Shown: positions 34,607-44,523 of the stretch, in pieces
Position numbering within the stretch: the stretch's first letter is position 1
Layout: each line of letters opens with the position of its first letter
Source: Rhodocyclaceae bacterium
GTDB taxonomy: Bacteria; Pseudomonadota; Gammaproteobacteria; Burkholderiales; Rhodocyclaceae
Assembly (NCBI GenBank): GCA_023150275.1
Contig: JAKLLG010000015.1
Location: 1 to 64,000, forward strand
DNA: 64,000 bases
Direction: 5' to 3'
Notes under the pieces: generated by a model
Told to the model about the DNA's origin: nothing
What the model saw: the letters and a program-made list of their open reading frames with translations, nothing else
The model's database searches: none
Position numbers and translations under genes: made by a program

Positions 34607-35359
34607 TCAGGTGCGGAGTCCAACGATTGCATCCGCAAAGTCGGGGATCGCTGTGCCGAGCTCGGCGAAGGCTGCGGAAAGCGGTGCGCGTATGCTCGCC
34701 ATGTGGCCGCCCTCTTGCGGCAGGGCAAAGCGCATTTCGGCACAGTGCAGCAACAGTCGCCTGCAGCCGGTGTGCGCGGCGAAGGCGCGATTGAGCGCAC
34801 CCTTGCCGTAAGTGGCATCGCCGATGATTGGATGAGCCGCATGTTTGAGGTGGCGGCGAATCTGATGGCGACGGCCGGTTTCGGGCTGCAGTTCAAGCAG
34901 TGCGATGCGCGTCGTCGGGTGCCGTTCGTTGGCGATCGGCAATTCCGCGCTGGCCAGCCGCCGCCAGTGTGTGACGGCGGCTTGCGGCAGCAGTTGTGCG
35001 CGCGGGTCGATCCACTCCGCATCATCCGGCTCGCGCTTCAATGCGTGATCGATGGTGCCGGCGGTTGCCGGCCAACCGCGCACGACAGCGAGATAGCGTT
35101 TCTCGACGCCGCCGTTCGCGAAGGTTTCCGATAGCCGACGGGCGGTGTCGCGGTCCAACGCAAAGACGAGGACCCCGGAGGTGCCCCGATCGAGCCGATG
35201 CACCGGGTGCACCGGCTGGCCGATCTGGTCGCGCAGCCGCTGCACGGCGAATTCGGTTTCGTGACGGTCGAGCAGCGTGCGGTGAACCAGCAGGCCGGCC
35301 GGCTTGTCGATGGCAATGAGCCGCGCGTCGCGATAGAGGACGACGAGGGGTTCAGGCAT
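34607..35359 (-). CDS. truC: tRNA pseudouridine synthase C
   Basis: 250-residue RluA-family enzyme. It carries the catalytic aspartate motif HRLDRGTSGV (near residue 55) and the second conserved box LLELQPETGRRHQIRRHLKH, followed by HPIIGDATYGKG. TruC makes pseudouridine 65 in tRNA. The start at 35359 (MPEPLVVLYRD) matches the family; the longer frame is not used. It overlaps the end of ychJ by 8 bases, so the two are translationally linked. Confidence 0.9.
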   Translation of the reverse strand: MPEPLVVLYRDARLIAIDKPAGLLVHRTLLDRHETEFAVQRLRDQIGQPVHPVHRLDRGTSGVLVFALDRDTARRLSETFANGGVEKRYLAVVRGWPATAGTIDHALKREPDDAEWIDPRAQLLPQAAVTHWRRLASAELPIANERHPTTRIALLELQPETGRRHQIRRHLKHAAHPIIGDATYGKGALNRAFAAHTGCRRLLLHCAEMRFALPQEGGHMASIRAPLSAAFAELGTAIPDFADAIVGLRT

Positions 35360-35741
35360 CGGCGAAATCACCGTCCAGGTAATACCAGCGGCCGCCTTCG
35401 CGAACAAAGCGGCTGGTTTCGTGCAGGCGATGGCCGCGTCCGCCGGTGCGGTAGCGCGCGACGAACTCGACCGTCGCATGCGTGTCGTCCTGTTGCGTGT
35501 GGTTCTTTACTTCCAGCGCCAGCCAGCGGATCGCTTCCTCGCCGACTTCCGTCGGGCGTGTCGATGCATGCCAGGTGGCGAGCAGGTAATCGTGCAGGCC
35601 ACGTACGTAGGCGCTGTAACGCGAGCGCATCAGTGCCTCGGCGTCGGGGGCCGCTGCGCCGGCGTGCCATTGTCCGCAACAATCGGTGTAGGAGCTGCCG
35701 CTGCCGCAGGGGCAGGGCTCGCCACGCGGGTTTTGCGCCAT
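35352..35741 (-). CDS. ychJ: YchJ family SEC-C metal-binding protein
   Basis: 129-residue protein with an N-terminal SEC-C zinc motif (CPCGSGSSYTDCCG, residues 10-23) and an NTF2-like body (EALMRSRYSAYVRGLHDYL, TWH). It is a YchJ/UPF0225 protein of unknown activity. Position: downstream of the PEBP gene, upstream of truC with an 8-base overlap. Confidence 0.88.
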   Translation of the reverse strand: MAQNPRGEPCPCGSGSSYTDCCGQWHAGAAAPDAEALMRSRYSAYVRGLHDYLLATWHASTRPTEVGEEAIRWLALEVKNHTQQDDTHATVEFVARYRTGGRGHRLHETSRFVREGGRWYYLDGDFADA

Positions 35742-36314
35742 CTATTTTTTCTTGCGGCCGTACAGGCCGGTGAGCTTTGCCTTGCCGAGACTGTTGGCAT
35801 TGATCATGAAGCCAGCAAGTGCCGCGGTCGCGCCTTGCGGTAGCTCAAGCTTCTCGACTTTCAGTGCGTGCAGCGTGAAGTGATAGCGATGCGGCGTGTC
35901 GCCGACCGGCGGGCAGGGGCCGCCCCAGCCGGGGGCGCCGAAATCGGTCGTGATCTGCTGCGCGCCGGGTGACAGCAGGTGGCCATCGGCTTTGCCCGCA
36001 TCCGGCGGCAGCTCCCTGGTGTTCGCCGGAATGTTGATCACCACCCAGTGCCACCAGCCGCTGCCCCCGGTGGGGGCATCCGGGTCGTGCACCAGCAGCG
36101 CGAAGCTCTTCGTGCCTTGCGGCGGATTTTTCCAGACGAGCGCCGGGGAGACGTTGCCGCCGGTGCAGCCGAAGCCGTTGAATACCTGCGCTTCCTTGAT
36201 CGTCGCGTTGTGCCTGATGTCGGGGCTGTGCAAGGTAAACGCAGCGGCTTCAACGGCGAAGCCTGTGCTGAGCAGGATGGCGCTGGTGATGGTGCGGGTC
36301 GCGATGCTGGACAT
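35742..36314 (-). CDS. YbhB/YbcL family (PEBP/Raf-kinase-inhibitor-like) protein
   Basis: 190-residue secreted protein with a signal peptide (residues 1-24) and a PEBP fold (CTGGNVSPALVWKNPPQGTKSFALLVHDPDAP, HWVVINIPANTRELP, GPCPPVGDTPHRYHFTLHAL). The family binds small anionic ligands in periplasm or cytosol; the physiological ligand is unknown. The start at 36314 has a clear AGGAG site. ychJ follows directly, one base after the stop. Confidence 0.9.
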   Translation of the reverse strand: MSSIATRTITSAILLSTGFAVEAAAFTLHSPDIRHNATIKEAQVFNGFGCTGGNVSPALVWKNPPQGTKSFALLVHDPDAPTGGSGWWHWVVINIPANTRELPPDAGKADGHLLSPGAQQITTDFGAPGWGGPCPPVGDTPHRYHFTLHALKVEKLELPQGATAALAGFMINANSLGKAKLTGLYGRKKK

Positions 36315-36492
36315 GCGGAGGTCTCCTGTCGCAGGTGAGAAGGCGATTGGGATTTTATCGGGTTTGGGCATAGGCGCAGGTGTTGCAGTGCCGCATGCAC
36401 TTTTCGGCGACAAAGCGCACCATGCGAAGACAGCCCCGCACCGGCCGATGCTGCCGGCTGGCCAATGAGGGCGAGGGCGGCAGAGGGTGGGA

Positions 36493-37539
36493 ATGAGCAC
36501 TCAGAACAAGAAGACGCTGGTGCGGTGGGTGTGCGAGATTGCGCGCGCCAAGGACGACTCGCTGGCACCGTATCGTGATCACATCATGATGTCGATGGGA
36601 GCGGTCACCTTTGTTGTGCTCGTTCCGTTTGCGCTCAACAATCTCGTGCAAGGGCGCTATGGTGTTTTCTCCATACTGGTTTTCGTTCTCGTGGCCACCG
36701 CGATCGATACCCATGCGCTCTGGCGAGGCCGGCAGGCACCCATCCCGTATGCCCTGCTGCTGATCCCCTTCGTTCTCGGGGTCACCGTTGCGGTCATCGT
36801 GCAGGGCGTGCCGGGGGTGTTGTGGGTATATCCGATCGTCGTCTATTGCTATTTCGTGCTTCGCCGCAGAACTGCCGTGGCTTGGAGTCTTGCGATATTG
36901 CTATACACGACAGGATTGACCTTGTTTTTCGTCGATGGTGCGCTGGCGATCCGGATTTTTGCGACGGTTCTGGTCACCATCGTAATGATCAACATCGTGC
37001 TCAACGTGATTTCCGACCTGCATCGGACGCTTGCCAATCAAGCGCTGACGGACCCGCTGACTGGCGTCTTCAACCGGCGCTTCATGGAGGAAATTCTGGA
37101 GCGGCTGGTGGCGCGCGCCGAGCGGCAGCCGCTGATGGCCACGATCCTGATGATCGATATCGACTACTTCAAGCAAGTGAATGACTGCTACGGCCATGAA
37201 CGGGGCGATGCGGTGCTGAAGCGCGTCGTCGATGTTGTCGCCGCGCGATTGCGTCGTGGCGACAGACTGTTCCGCTGGGGAGGGGAGGAATTCCTCGTGT
37301 TGCTTGAGGGGACGGGGCTGGAAAGTGCCTTGGCAGTCGCGGAGAGCGTGCGCGAGAGTGTGGCGGCCGCGGCCATCATGCCTGAGCGGCAAGTGACAGT
37401 CAGCATTGGTGTCAGCCAGTACGTCGCTGGTCAGGATATCGATGGCTGGACCCGCGCGGCCGATGTCGCGCTCTACCAGGCCAAGGCGGAGGGGCGCAAT
37501 CGGGTTGCCTGCGCACGGGCCGGGTCCGCTCGTCAGTGA
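36493..37539 (+). CDS. Membrane-bound diguanylate cyclase
   Basis: 348-residue protein with about six N-terminal membrane helices (residues 30-180) and a C-terminal GGDEF domain. The active site reads GGEEF (in RWGGEEFLVLLEG), an active variant, and the product-inhibition site RxxD lies five residues upstream (RRGD). It should make c-di-GMP under feedback control. The ATG at 36493 is preferred over an earlier GTG at 36487 because of its better ribosome spacing. The stop overlaps the convergent DUF411 gene by 7 bases. Confidence 0.9.
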   Translation: MSTQNKKTLVRWVCEIARAKDDSLAPYRDHIMMSMGAVTFVVLVPFALNNLVQGRYGVFSILVFVLVATAIDTHALWRGRQAPIPYALLLIPFVLGVTVAVIVQGVPGVLWVYPIVVYCYFVLRRRTAVAWSLAILLYTTGLTLFFVDGALAIRIFATVLVTIVMINIVLNVISDLHRTLANQALTDPLTGVFNRRFMEEILERLVARAERQPLMATILMIDIDYFKQVNDCYGHERGDAVLKRVVDVVAARLRRGDRLFRWGGEEFLVLLEGTGLESALAVAESVRESVAAAAIMPERQVTVSIGVSQYVAGQDIDGWTRAADVALYQAKAEGRNRVACARAGSARQ

Positions 37540-37961
37540 CGGGCGAAGACCTTTGCCTTCCTGTCGTTGCCGACAAGCAGAACTTCATACGGCTCCCTCT
37601 TCGCGTTCTCCATGCCGGGTGAGCCACCCGGCATGCCCGGTGCGGCGAGGCCGAGTGCCGTTGGTTTCTCGCGCAACAGGCGCTTGATGTCGGCGGCCGG
37701 TACGTGGCCCTCGATTACGTAGTTGCCTATCTTCGCTGTGTGGCACGAACCGTAGCGTTCGGGCATGCCCAGCCTGGCGCGGACGGCGGGAACGTCGTCG
37801 ACGTTGATCGGCTTTACGCGGAAGCCGTTGTCGGCCATGTGCGTGGACCATTCGGTGCAACACCCGCAGTACGGGCTCTTGTAAACCTCGACCTCGGGCA
37901 GGTCGTTGGCGATGGCGTTGAAGGCAGTGGCGGAGAGAAGGGCAGCGAGCAGTGCTTTCAT
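37533..37961 (-). CDS. DUF411 metal-binding periplasmic protein
   Basis: 142-residue protein with a signal peptide (1-18) and a thioredoxin-like DUF411 domain: YKSPYCGCCTEWSTHM (about 27-42) gives a CxCC-type metal site, and YGSCHTAKI supplies a further Cys/His pair. Family members are often encoded with copper or cadmium resistance genes. Here it closes the metal efflux operon, 10 bases after the preceding gene. Confidence 0.87.
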   Translation of the reverse strand: MKALLAALLSATAFNAIANDLPEVEVYKSPYCGCCTEWSTHMADNGFRVKPINVDDVPAVRARLGMPERYGSCHTAKIGNYVIEGHVPAADIKRLLREKPTALGLAAPGMPGGSPGMENAKREPYEVLLVGNDRKAKVFARH

Positions 37962-37971
37962 CGCGGTTACC

Positions 37972-38376
37972 TCAGTGTTTGCCGTGGCTGGCATGGGCGT
38001 CGTCGAGCGCGAAGCGCAGTGTTTTGGCCGGCTTGCCCGGCACGTTCAGGTTGGCGACGGCCTTGGTGCCGCCGAGATTGAAGCTGCCCTTTGCCTCGAA
38101 GCGGTTGTCGCCGGCTGGTGCCAGTGCAACCTCGCTCTTCTGGCCACCGGCGAGCAGCGTCACTTTGGCTGATCCGCCGGCAGTCGGCAGCGGCGTGCCG
38201 TGCTCGGTGATATACAGCGTCAGGCGGTCCGGCCTGGCGACCAGCTCGGCCTGGTAGTGTGCTGCCTCGGCGACGATGCCGCCATGCTGTGGCTTGCCGT
38301 GGTCTTCGTGGGCGAGGGCCGCGGCTGGCGCGATAAGCGAAGCGGCAGTGGCGAGGGTGAGTAGCAGATGTTTCAT
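37972..38376 (-). CDS. Small periplasmic protein of metal efflux operon
   Basis: 134-residue protein with a signal peptide (about 1-21) and histidines at both ends of the mature part (HEDHGKPQHGG; DDAHASHGKH). The body looks like a small beta-sandwich. Not a family I can name. Position directly after the RND pump, with a 25-base gap, and the His-rich ends suggest a metal-binding or metallochaperone role. Confidence 0.65.
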   Translation of the reverse strand: MKHLLLTLATAASLIAPAAALAHEDHGKPQHGGIVAEAAHYQAELVARPDRLTLYITEHGTPLPTAGGSAKVTLLAGGQKSEVALAPAGDNRFEAKGSFNLGGTKAVANLNVPGKPAKTLRFALDDAHASHGKH

Positions 38377-38401
38377 GATGTTCTCCTTGTCGGAAAAATG
38401 G

Positions 38402-41400
38402 TCAGAAGGTTTCGCCCTGATGCGATTCGAGCAGCCGGGCGAGCGGCTTCTCGCCGAAGGCGAGGAACAGCGCGGGTGTCACGAAGGCGTCGAGGAGGGT
38501 GGAGGAAATGAGGCCGGAGAAGATGACGACGGCCACCGGATGCAGGATTTCGGTGCCCGGCGCCTCGGCCTCGAAGAGCAGTGGCGCGAGTGCGAAGGCG
38601 GCGACCAGCGCGGTCATCAGCACCGGGGTGAGCCGCTCCAGCGAGCCGCGGATGACGAGCTGGCGGCCGAAGGTCTCGCCTTCGAAGCGCGCCAGGTTGG
38701 CGTAGTGCGAGAGCTTGAGGATGCCGTTGCGCGTGGCGATGCCGGCGAGCGTGATAAAGCCGATCAGCGTTGCGATGGACAGCGGCTGGCCCGACAGCCA
38801 CAACCCGATGACGCTGCCGATCAGCGCCAGCGGCACGTTGGCGATGATCATTGCGGCGAGGATGGCCGAGCGGTAGCGGCTGTAGAGGACCACGAAGATC
38901 AGACCGAGCGAGATCAGCGCCAGCATTCCGATGATGCGCGCCGCTTCTTCTTGTGCGCGGAACTGGCCGTCGAGCGTGATGAAGTAGCCGGACGGCAGCT
39001 TCGTTTCGGCGACGACGCGGCGCACGTCCTCGACCACGGCGGAGAGCGGCCGGCCCTGCGCGTTGGCCGAGAGGACGATGCGCCGGCGGCTATTGTCGCG
39101 GCTGATCTGGTTCGGCCCGTCGCCCTCCTCGATGGCCGCCAAGCGTGACAACGGCACGCGGCCGCTCGGTGTCTCGATCATCAGGTTGGCGAGCCCGGTC
39201 AGCCCGCGTGCGTCCTCCGGCAGGCGCAGCACCAGCGCGAAGCGGCGTGCCCCCTCGATGACCTGGCCGATCTGTTCGCCATCGATCAGCGTTTGCAGTT
39301 GGCGCGCCAGCGTTGCCGGCGAGACGCCGTGCTGCTCGGCGCGCGCATAGTCGATTTGCACCCGGATTTGCGGCGCCAGCACCTGCTTCTCCAGTTCGAG
39401 GTCGGCGAGCCCTGCGATGTTGACGAGCCGGTCGCGCAGCGCCGCGCCTTCGCCGCGCAGCACGTCAAGGTCGTCGCCGACGATGCGGATGGCGATCTGC
39501 GCACGCACACCGGAGAGCATGTGGTCGATGCGGTGGGAGATCGGCTGGCCGATGCTTGCCGCTGCTGGCAGCGAGGCAAGCCGCGCGCGCAGGTCGGCGT
39601 AGATTTCCGACGGCGGACGCCCTGGTTGCAGGCGCATGTCGAGCTCGGAGACATGCACCCCCTCGGCGTGCTCGTCGAGTTCGGCACGGCCCGAGCGGCG
39701 GCCGACGTAGGTGACTTCCGGAACCTCGCGCACCAACTGCTCGGCGAGCGTGCCGATCTTTACCGATTCGGCGAGCGTGATGCCCGGATTGAGGCGCAGA
39801 CCGACGAAGGCTGCGCCTTCGTTGAACGGCGGCAGGAAGGTGGTGGCGAAGAAGGGCACGCTCGCCGCCGCCAGTACCGCGGCGACGCTGGCGCCACCGA
39901 TGACGCGCGCGCGCTGCGTCAGCACAGCTTCCAGCCAGCGTCGGTAGTGCGATTTCAGCCAGGCAACGAAGCGCGTATCACCATGGATCGAGGTCTCGCC
40001 GTGGCGTAACAGGTACCAGGCCATCACTGGTGTCAGCGTGATCGAGACGACGAGGCTGGCGAGGATCGCCGTCAGGTAGGCGACGCCGAGCGGGATGAAA
40101 AATCGACCTTCCAGTCCGGGCAGCGCGAACAGCGGCACAAAGACCAGCGCGATGATCAGTGTCGACACGACGATGCCGGAACGTACTTCGTTCGAAGCGT
40201 TCACGATCACCTGCAGCACCGGTGCCGGCGTCGTCTTTTGCCGGTTCTCGCGCAGGCGGCGGATGATGTTTTCCAGATCAACGACCGCATCGTCGACCAG
40301 TTCGCCGATGGCGATGGCCAGGCCACCGAGCGTCATCGTATTGATCGACATGCCGAAGTAGCGGAAGACCAGCGCCGCGGTGAGGATCGACACCGGGATC
40401 GCGGTCAGCGAGATCAGCGTTGCGCGCAGGTTGCCGAGGAAGAGGTAGAGCACGGCGGCGACGAAGACGGCAGCGGCGGCGAGCTTCAGTTCGAGGTTGC
40501 GGATGCTGGCCTCGATGAAGTCGGCCTGGCGGAAGGTGACGCGCGGCGCGGCCATGCCCGCAGGCAGGCCGGCCTTCAGTTCGGCGAGTGCCGCTTCCAC
40601 CTGCCGTGTCAGTGCGACGGTGTCCGCCGCTGGCTGCTTCTGCACCGAGAGGATCACCGCCGGCTGGCCGTTGAGGCCGGCATCGCCGCGCCTGATCGCC
40701 GGCGCGAAGCCGACCAATGCCACTTGTGCGAGCAGGATCGGCTGACCATTTCGCGCGGTCAGTGGCAGACGCTGCAGGTCTTCCAGTCGGCTGGTACGAC
40801 CGAGGTTGCGGATCAGGTATTCGCGTGAATTGAGTTCGAGGAAACCGCCGCTGGTGTTGGCGGCAAAGCCGCGCAATGCGCCCTCGATCTGGTCGAGCGT
40901 GATCCCGAGCGCCGCCATGCGCGCGGTGTCCGGCTGCACCTGGAACTGGCGCACCTCGCCGCCGATCGGGACGACCTGGGCGACACCGGGGATGGTCAGC
41001 AGACGCGGGCGCAGCACCCAGTCGGCGTACTCGCGCGCGGCCATCGCTTGTCGGCGGATAGTTTCCGGGCCGGCGCTCGCCGGTGTATCGATCGGCGTCG
41101 TTATTGGTATTCCGATGAGCAGGATTTCGCCCATGATCGACGCCACCGGCCCCATGTGCGGCACGACACCGGCCGGTAGCTGCGACTGGGTCAACGACAG
41201 GCGCTCGGCGATCATCTGCCGGGCGCGGTAGATTTCGACCTCCCAGTCGAACTGCACGTAGACGATCGATAGCCCGGCCGATGAGACCGAGCGCACCGTA
41301 GCGACGCCGGGCATGCCGTTCATTGCCGTCTCGATGGGAAAGGTGATCAGCGCCTCGACTTCTTCCGGCGCCATGCCGCCGGCCTCGGTCATCAGGGTGA

Positions 41401-41551
41401 CGGTCGGCTTGTTCAGGTCGGGGAAGACGTCGACCGGCGTCTTCTGCACGACGAGCGCGCCGTAGAGGATGAGGACGATGGCCGCCGCCAGCACCAGCAG
41501 GCGCTGTGACAGGCTTTTTTCGACGATGCGAGCGAAGAGTGTCGTTGCCAT
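38402..41551 (-). CDS. Heavy-metal RND efflux pump (CzcA/CusA family)
   Basis: 1049-residue inner-membrane pump with twelve expected helices and two large periplasmic loops. The N-terminal VVQKTPVDVFPDLNKPTVTLMTEAGGMAPEEVE region and the proton-relay helix AIGELVDDAVVDLENIIRR identify the heavy-metal (HME) branch of RND pumps. That motif is not the CzcA (Zn/Co/Cd) DFG...DGA form nor the plain CusA (Cu/Ag) one, so the metal is not certain. The adaptor gene ends 2 bases before this start, and the whole operon reads in one direction from about 44916. Confidence 0.93.
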   Translation of the reverse strand: MATTLFARIVEKSLSQRLLVLAAAIVLILYGALVVQKTPVDVFPDLNKPTVTLMTEAGGMAPEEVEALITFPIETAMNGMPGVATVRSVSSAGLSIVYVQFDWEVEIYRARQMIAERLSLTQSQLPAGVVPHMGPVASIMGEILLIGIPITTPIDTPASAGPETIRRQAMAAREYADWVLRPRLLTIPGVAQVVPIGGEVRQFQVQPDTARMAALGITLDQIEGALRGFAANTSGGFLELNSREYLIRNLGRTSRLEDLQRLPLTARNGQPILLAQVALVGFAPAIRRGDAGLNGQPAVILSVQKQPAADTVALTRQVEAALAELKAGLPAGMAAPRVTFRQADFIEASIRNLELKLAAAAVFVAAVLYLFLGNLRATLISLTAIPVSILTAALVFRYFGMSINTMTLGGLAIAIGELVDDAVVDLENIIRRLRENRQKTTPAPVLQVIVNASNEVRSGIVVSTLIIALVFVPLFALPGLEGRFFIPLGVAYLTAILASLVVSITLTPVMAWYLLRHGETSIHGDTRFVAWLKSHYRRWLEAVLTQRARVIGGASVAAVLAAASVPFFATTFLPPFNEGAAFVGLRLNPGITLAESVKIGTLAEQLVREVPEVTYVGRRSGRAELDEHAEGVHVSELDMRLQPGRPPSEIYADLRARLASLPAAASIGQPISHRIDHMLSGVRAQIAIRIVGDDLDVLRGEGAALRDRLVNIAGLADLELEKQVLAPQIRVQIDYARAEQHGVSPATLARQLQTLIDGEQIGQVIEGARRFALVLRLPEDARGLTGLANLMIETPSGRVPLSRLAAIEEGDGPNQISRDNSRRRIVLSANAQGRPLSAVVEDVRRVVAETKLPSGYFITLDGQFRAQEEAARIIGMLALISLGLIFVVLYSRYRSAILAAMIIANVPLALIGSVIGLWLSGQPLSIATLIGFITLAGIATRNGILKLSHYANLARFEGETFGRQLVIRGSLERLTPVLMTALVAAFALAPLLFEAEAPGTEILHPVAVVIFSGLISSTLLDAFVTPALFLAFGEKPLARLLESHQGETF

Positions 41552-41553
41552 GT

Positions 41554-42699
41554 TCAGCGCACCTGGTTGAGCAGCGCTGCGCCCTGGACGACGACGCGTT
41601 CACCGGCCTCCAGTCCGCCGATGACGGCGATGCGCGCACCGTCGAGTGGCTGTGTGCGCACCGGACGCGGCATGAAGCGCTCGGCGCTCACTTTCACCCA
41701 GACAATATCCTGGTTGGCGGCGTTCTTGACCACCGCCGTTGTCGGCAGTGGTACGCCCTGTATTTGTGAGCGCGTCTGGGCAATGACCTTCAGCGGCTGG
41801 TTCAGCGCCAGCGTCGCCGTGCCGCCATCGACCCGGAAGAGCAGCGGGATGGCCTGCTCGCGCAACGAGCGGCCGCCCCCGACAAAGCTGAGCAGCACCT
41901 CCTGGCCTGGGCCGGCACTGCCGTAGGCGCCGGCGATGTCGGCGGCGAGCCTTGAATCATAGGCCAATGCCTCGATGCGCAGGTTGGCCGGATCGATGAT
42001 TTCGAACAGCACGTCGCGCGCCTCGACAACCTGCCCGGCGACGACATTGGCGGCGGCGACGATGCCGGACACCGGTGCGCGCAGTTCGTCGTGATGCCGC
42101 AGGCTGCGGCCGATGGCGGCGAGGCGCTCGCGCAGGCTTTGCACCTCGGCTTCGGCGACGTCGAGATCCTTGCGGGCGACTGTCGCTTCCAGCTCGCGGA
42201 GACGAGCCCGGCGTTTCTCGGCAACGCCCAGGGCAGCGCGCAGTTCGGCGGCCTGCGCCGTCTGCCCCCCGAGTTCTAGCGGCGAGACGGCGGGATGCAC
42301 GCGGGCGAGCAGATCGCCTTTCTTTACGGTCTGGCCGAGCGAGGCGATGCCCTCGGCCGGTGCTTCGATGCGGCCGCCGATCATCGCCTGCACGCGGCCG
42401 CCGCTGCCGGGGTCGAGGACAACCTTGCCGCTCAACTCGACCGACACCGGCTGCTCGCCTCGCTCGGTGAGCGCGGTGCGCAGCGCGAGTTGGCGCTGCG
42501 TTGGCTTGGGCAGGAAAACGCTGCCGTCGGCGAGGCGCTGCGGACCGTCGCCACGGGTGATCGGAGCGGGCGGTTCGTCGTCATGTTTGTGGCCTTCGTG
42601 GGCGAAGGTGCTGCCGGTGGCAAGGGCGGTAAGGGTTACGAGCCCAGCGGCAACGAGGAGCGGGGGGAGCGTGTGTTGCAGATACTTGGCGGCGTTCAT
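41554..42699 (-). CDS. RND efflux periplasmic adaptor subunit (CzcB/CusB-like)
   Basis: 381-residue membrane-fusion protein: N-terminal membrane anchor (13-34), a histidine-containing mature start (HEGHKHDDEPP), a barrel-sandwich hybrid with a coiled-coil hairpin (about 145-205), and a C-terminal beta domain. It links the RND pump to the outer-membrane channel. It overlaps the preceding small gene by 4 bases (ATGA type). Confidence 0.92.
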   Translation of the reverse strand: MNAAKYLQHTLPPLLVAAGLVTLTALATGSTFAHEGHKHDDEPPAPITRGDGPQRLADGSVFLPKPTQRQLALRTALTERGEQPVSVELSGKVVLDPGSGGRVQAMIGGRIEAPAEGIASLGQTVKKGDLLARVHPAVSPLELGGQTAQAAELRAALGVAEKRRARLRELEATVARKDLDVAEAEVQSLRERLAAIGRSLRHHDELRAPVSGIVAAANVVAGQVVEARDVLFEIIDPANLRIEALAYDSRLAADIAGAYGSAGPGQEVLLSFVGGGRSLREQAIPLLFRVDGGTATLALNQPLKVIAQTRSQIQGVPLPTTAVVKNAANQDIVWVKVSAERFMPRPVRTQPLDGARIAVIGGLEAGERVVVQGAALLNQVR

Positions 42700-43193
42700 G
42701 CGGCTTCTCCCTTGCGGCGGCGCAGGGTGGCGACTGCGGCGGCGAGCAGCGCCAGCGCCGCGGCAATGCCGAGTCCGAGGGGCGTGGAGCCGGCGGTCGG
42801 TGTCGCCGAGGCGGTGTTGGCGGCGACGACGAAATCGGCGGCGAGCAGGTCGCTTTCGTCGCCGGCGGTAATGGTGATCGTCAGCGGATAGGTTGCCGGG
42901 GCGGCGAAGGGCGCCGCATCGAGCGCGTAGCTGCCGTCAGCCTGCGCTTCGGCGACAAGATTGCGGCCGTTCAGCTCGATCTCGATCCGCGCGCCGCTGA
43001 CTGGCTCGTTGTTTGTCCAGCGGTCGAGCGTCAGCGTCAGGCGTCCGTCCTTGATGCGGCCGACCAGTTCGAAGAGTTCGCTGGCCGCTTCGAACGATGG
43101 GCGGACCGCGTCGGCGGCGGCTGCCGGCAGGGCCGGGAAGAGCAGCGCGGCCGCGCAGGCGAGCGCGGCGGCGGTGGTGCGCAGGGTGGTCAT
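42696..43193 (-). CDS. Membrane-anchored small beta-sandwich protein of metal efflux operon
   Basis: 165-residue protein: signal peptide (1-27), a carboxypeptidase-regulatory-like beta domain (about 30-125), a short spacer and one C-terminal transmembrane helix (LGLGIAAALALLAAAVATL) followed by RRRKGEAA. It overlaps both neighbours by four bases, so it is a true member of the operon. Family not recognised; such proteins occur in some heavy-metal RND operons. Confidence 0.7.
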   Translation of the reverse strand: MTTLRTTAAALACAAALLFPALPAAAADAVRPSFEAASELFELVGRIKDGRLTLTLDRWTNNEPVSGARIEIELNGRNLVAEAQADGSYALDAAPFAAPATYPLTITITAGDESDLLAADFVVAANTASATPTAGSTPLGLGIAAALALLAAAVATLRRRKGEAA

Positions 43194-44410
43194 GGCAGGA
43201 CTCCGATGGCCTGGTTGTAGCGGGAGACGGCGCGCGCCGCCTCGATGCGGGCGCGTGCAGCGGAAAGTTCGGCGTCGAAGGCGTCGGCTTCGATGCGCAG
43301 TCGTTGCGGCAGGTCGATGTTGCCGAGCGCGAAGGCGCGGGCGTACTCGCGGCGTATTTCGCCGGTCAATGCGTACCGGTGCTCGGCACGAGCGAGAGCT
43401 TCCGCGGTGCGTTCGAGTTCGCGCGTCGCCGCATCCTGCTCGGCTTCGAGACGGCTTTGTTCGTAGGGCAACAGGGCCTCGGCCTCGATCAGATCAGCGT
43501 TGGCGGCGGCGATCTTCGGCCGGTTGCGGGCATCGGTTGCGAGCGGGATGCGCACCCCGATGATGGTGGAACCTTCCCAGCCGGCTTCGGCGAGCGGGCG
43601 TTCCCGGCGCACGCCAAGCGTCAGTTCCGGCAGGTCGCGAACATTCTTTGCGGCGATGTCCAGCCGGGCGCGGGCGGCCGCAACGGCCCGTTCGAGCGGG
43701 GCGAGTTGCGGGTGCTCGTCCGCAGCCATCTTCCGGCGCTGCTCGGCCATCGTTGCTGGTGCAGGCAATGCCGGCAAGCCTGTCAGGGCCAGGAAGCCGC
43801 GCGCGGCGCGGTGAGCACGGCTGTCGGCTTCGGCAAATGTCGCGTCGGCAGCGGCTTCGGCGCTGCGCGCCTGGTTCCCGTCCATGCGCGGCAGGTCTCC
43901 GGCACGAACCCTTCGTTCTACGTCGACGGCAATTTGACGGGCGGCATCGGCGCGGGATCTGGCGACTTCGCGCTCGTTGGCTGCCAGCATTGCCTGCCAC
44001 CAGGCTTCACGTACCTCGCCAGCGAGCTTCCACCGTGCCTGCTCGATCAGGGCGGCGTAGGCCGACTGTTCGCGTTCGATCAAGGCCAGCGTGCGTGCCT
44101 GATAGCCGGGCAGCCACAAGGGGAGCGCAATGCCGGCCTCCCATTCGCGCTGTCCGGTGTCGCGCTGCAGACGGTCGTTGCGGTTTGCGAGCGTAGCGGC
44201 CGGCGCGGCGGAAAGGAAACTGTCCGCTGCGTCACGGCGTGCCGCGAATTCATCTTGCCGGGCGCTGAGGGCACGCGCGGCCGGATGGCGTTCCCAGGCC
44301 GCGGCGACAGCCTGTTGCATCGTTTGCGCACCCGCGTCGCGCACTGGTAGCGAGAGGGTGATGAGAGCAAGCGTTATTGCGGCGCGTTGCCGCAGCTTCG
44401 GGAATTGCAT
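43190..44410 (-). CDS. TolC-type outer membrane channel (CzcC/CusC-like)
   Basis: 406-residue secreted protein with a signal peptide (about 1-28) and two long helical repeats typical of the outer-membrane efflux family (AYAALIEQARWKLAGEVREAWWQAMLA and AEALARAEHRYALTGEIRREYARAFA). It forms the outer-membrane duct of the tripartite pump. It overlaps the next gene by 4 bases. Confidence 0.9.
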   Translation of the reverse strand: MQFPKLRQRAAITLALITLSLPVRDAGAQTMQQAVAAAWERHPAARALSARQDEFAARRDAADSFLSAAPAATLANRNDRLQRDTGQREWEAGIALPLWLPGYQARTLALIEREQSAYAALIEQARWKLAGEVREAWWQAMLAANEREVARSRADAARQIAVDVERRVRAGDLPRMDGNQARSAEAAADATFAEADSRAHRAARGFLALTGLPALPAPATMAEQRRKMAADEHPQLAPLERAVAAARARLDIAAKNVRDLPELTLGVRRERPLAEAGWEGSTIIGVRIPLATDARNRPKIAAANADLIEAEALLPYEQSRLEAEQDAATRELERTAEALARAEHRYALTGEIRREYARAFALGNIDLPQRLRIEADAFDAELSAARARIEAARAVSRYNQAIGVLP

Positions 44411-44523
44411 CGGATTCTCCGTAAAAACAGGATGGAATCCGGCAGTGCAGCGATGAGGAGACGCGTGCGCACGCCGCTTCAGTCGAAGCGTTTGCGCGGG
44501 TCAGTCAGGGAATGCCCCGCCGG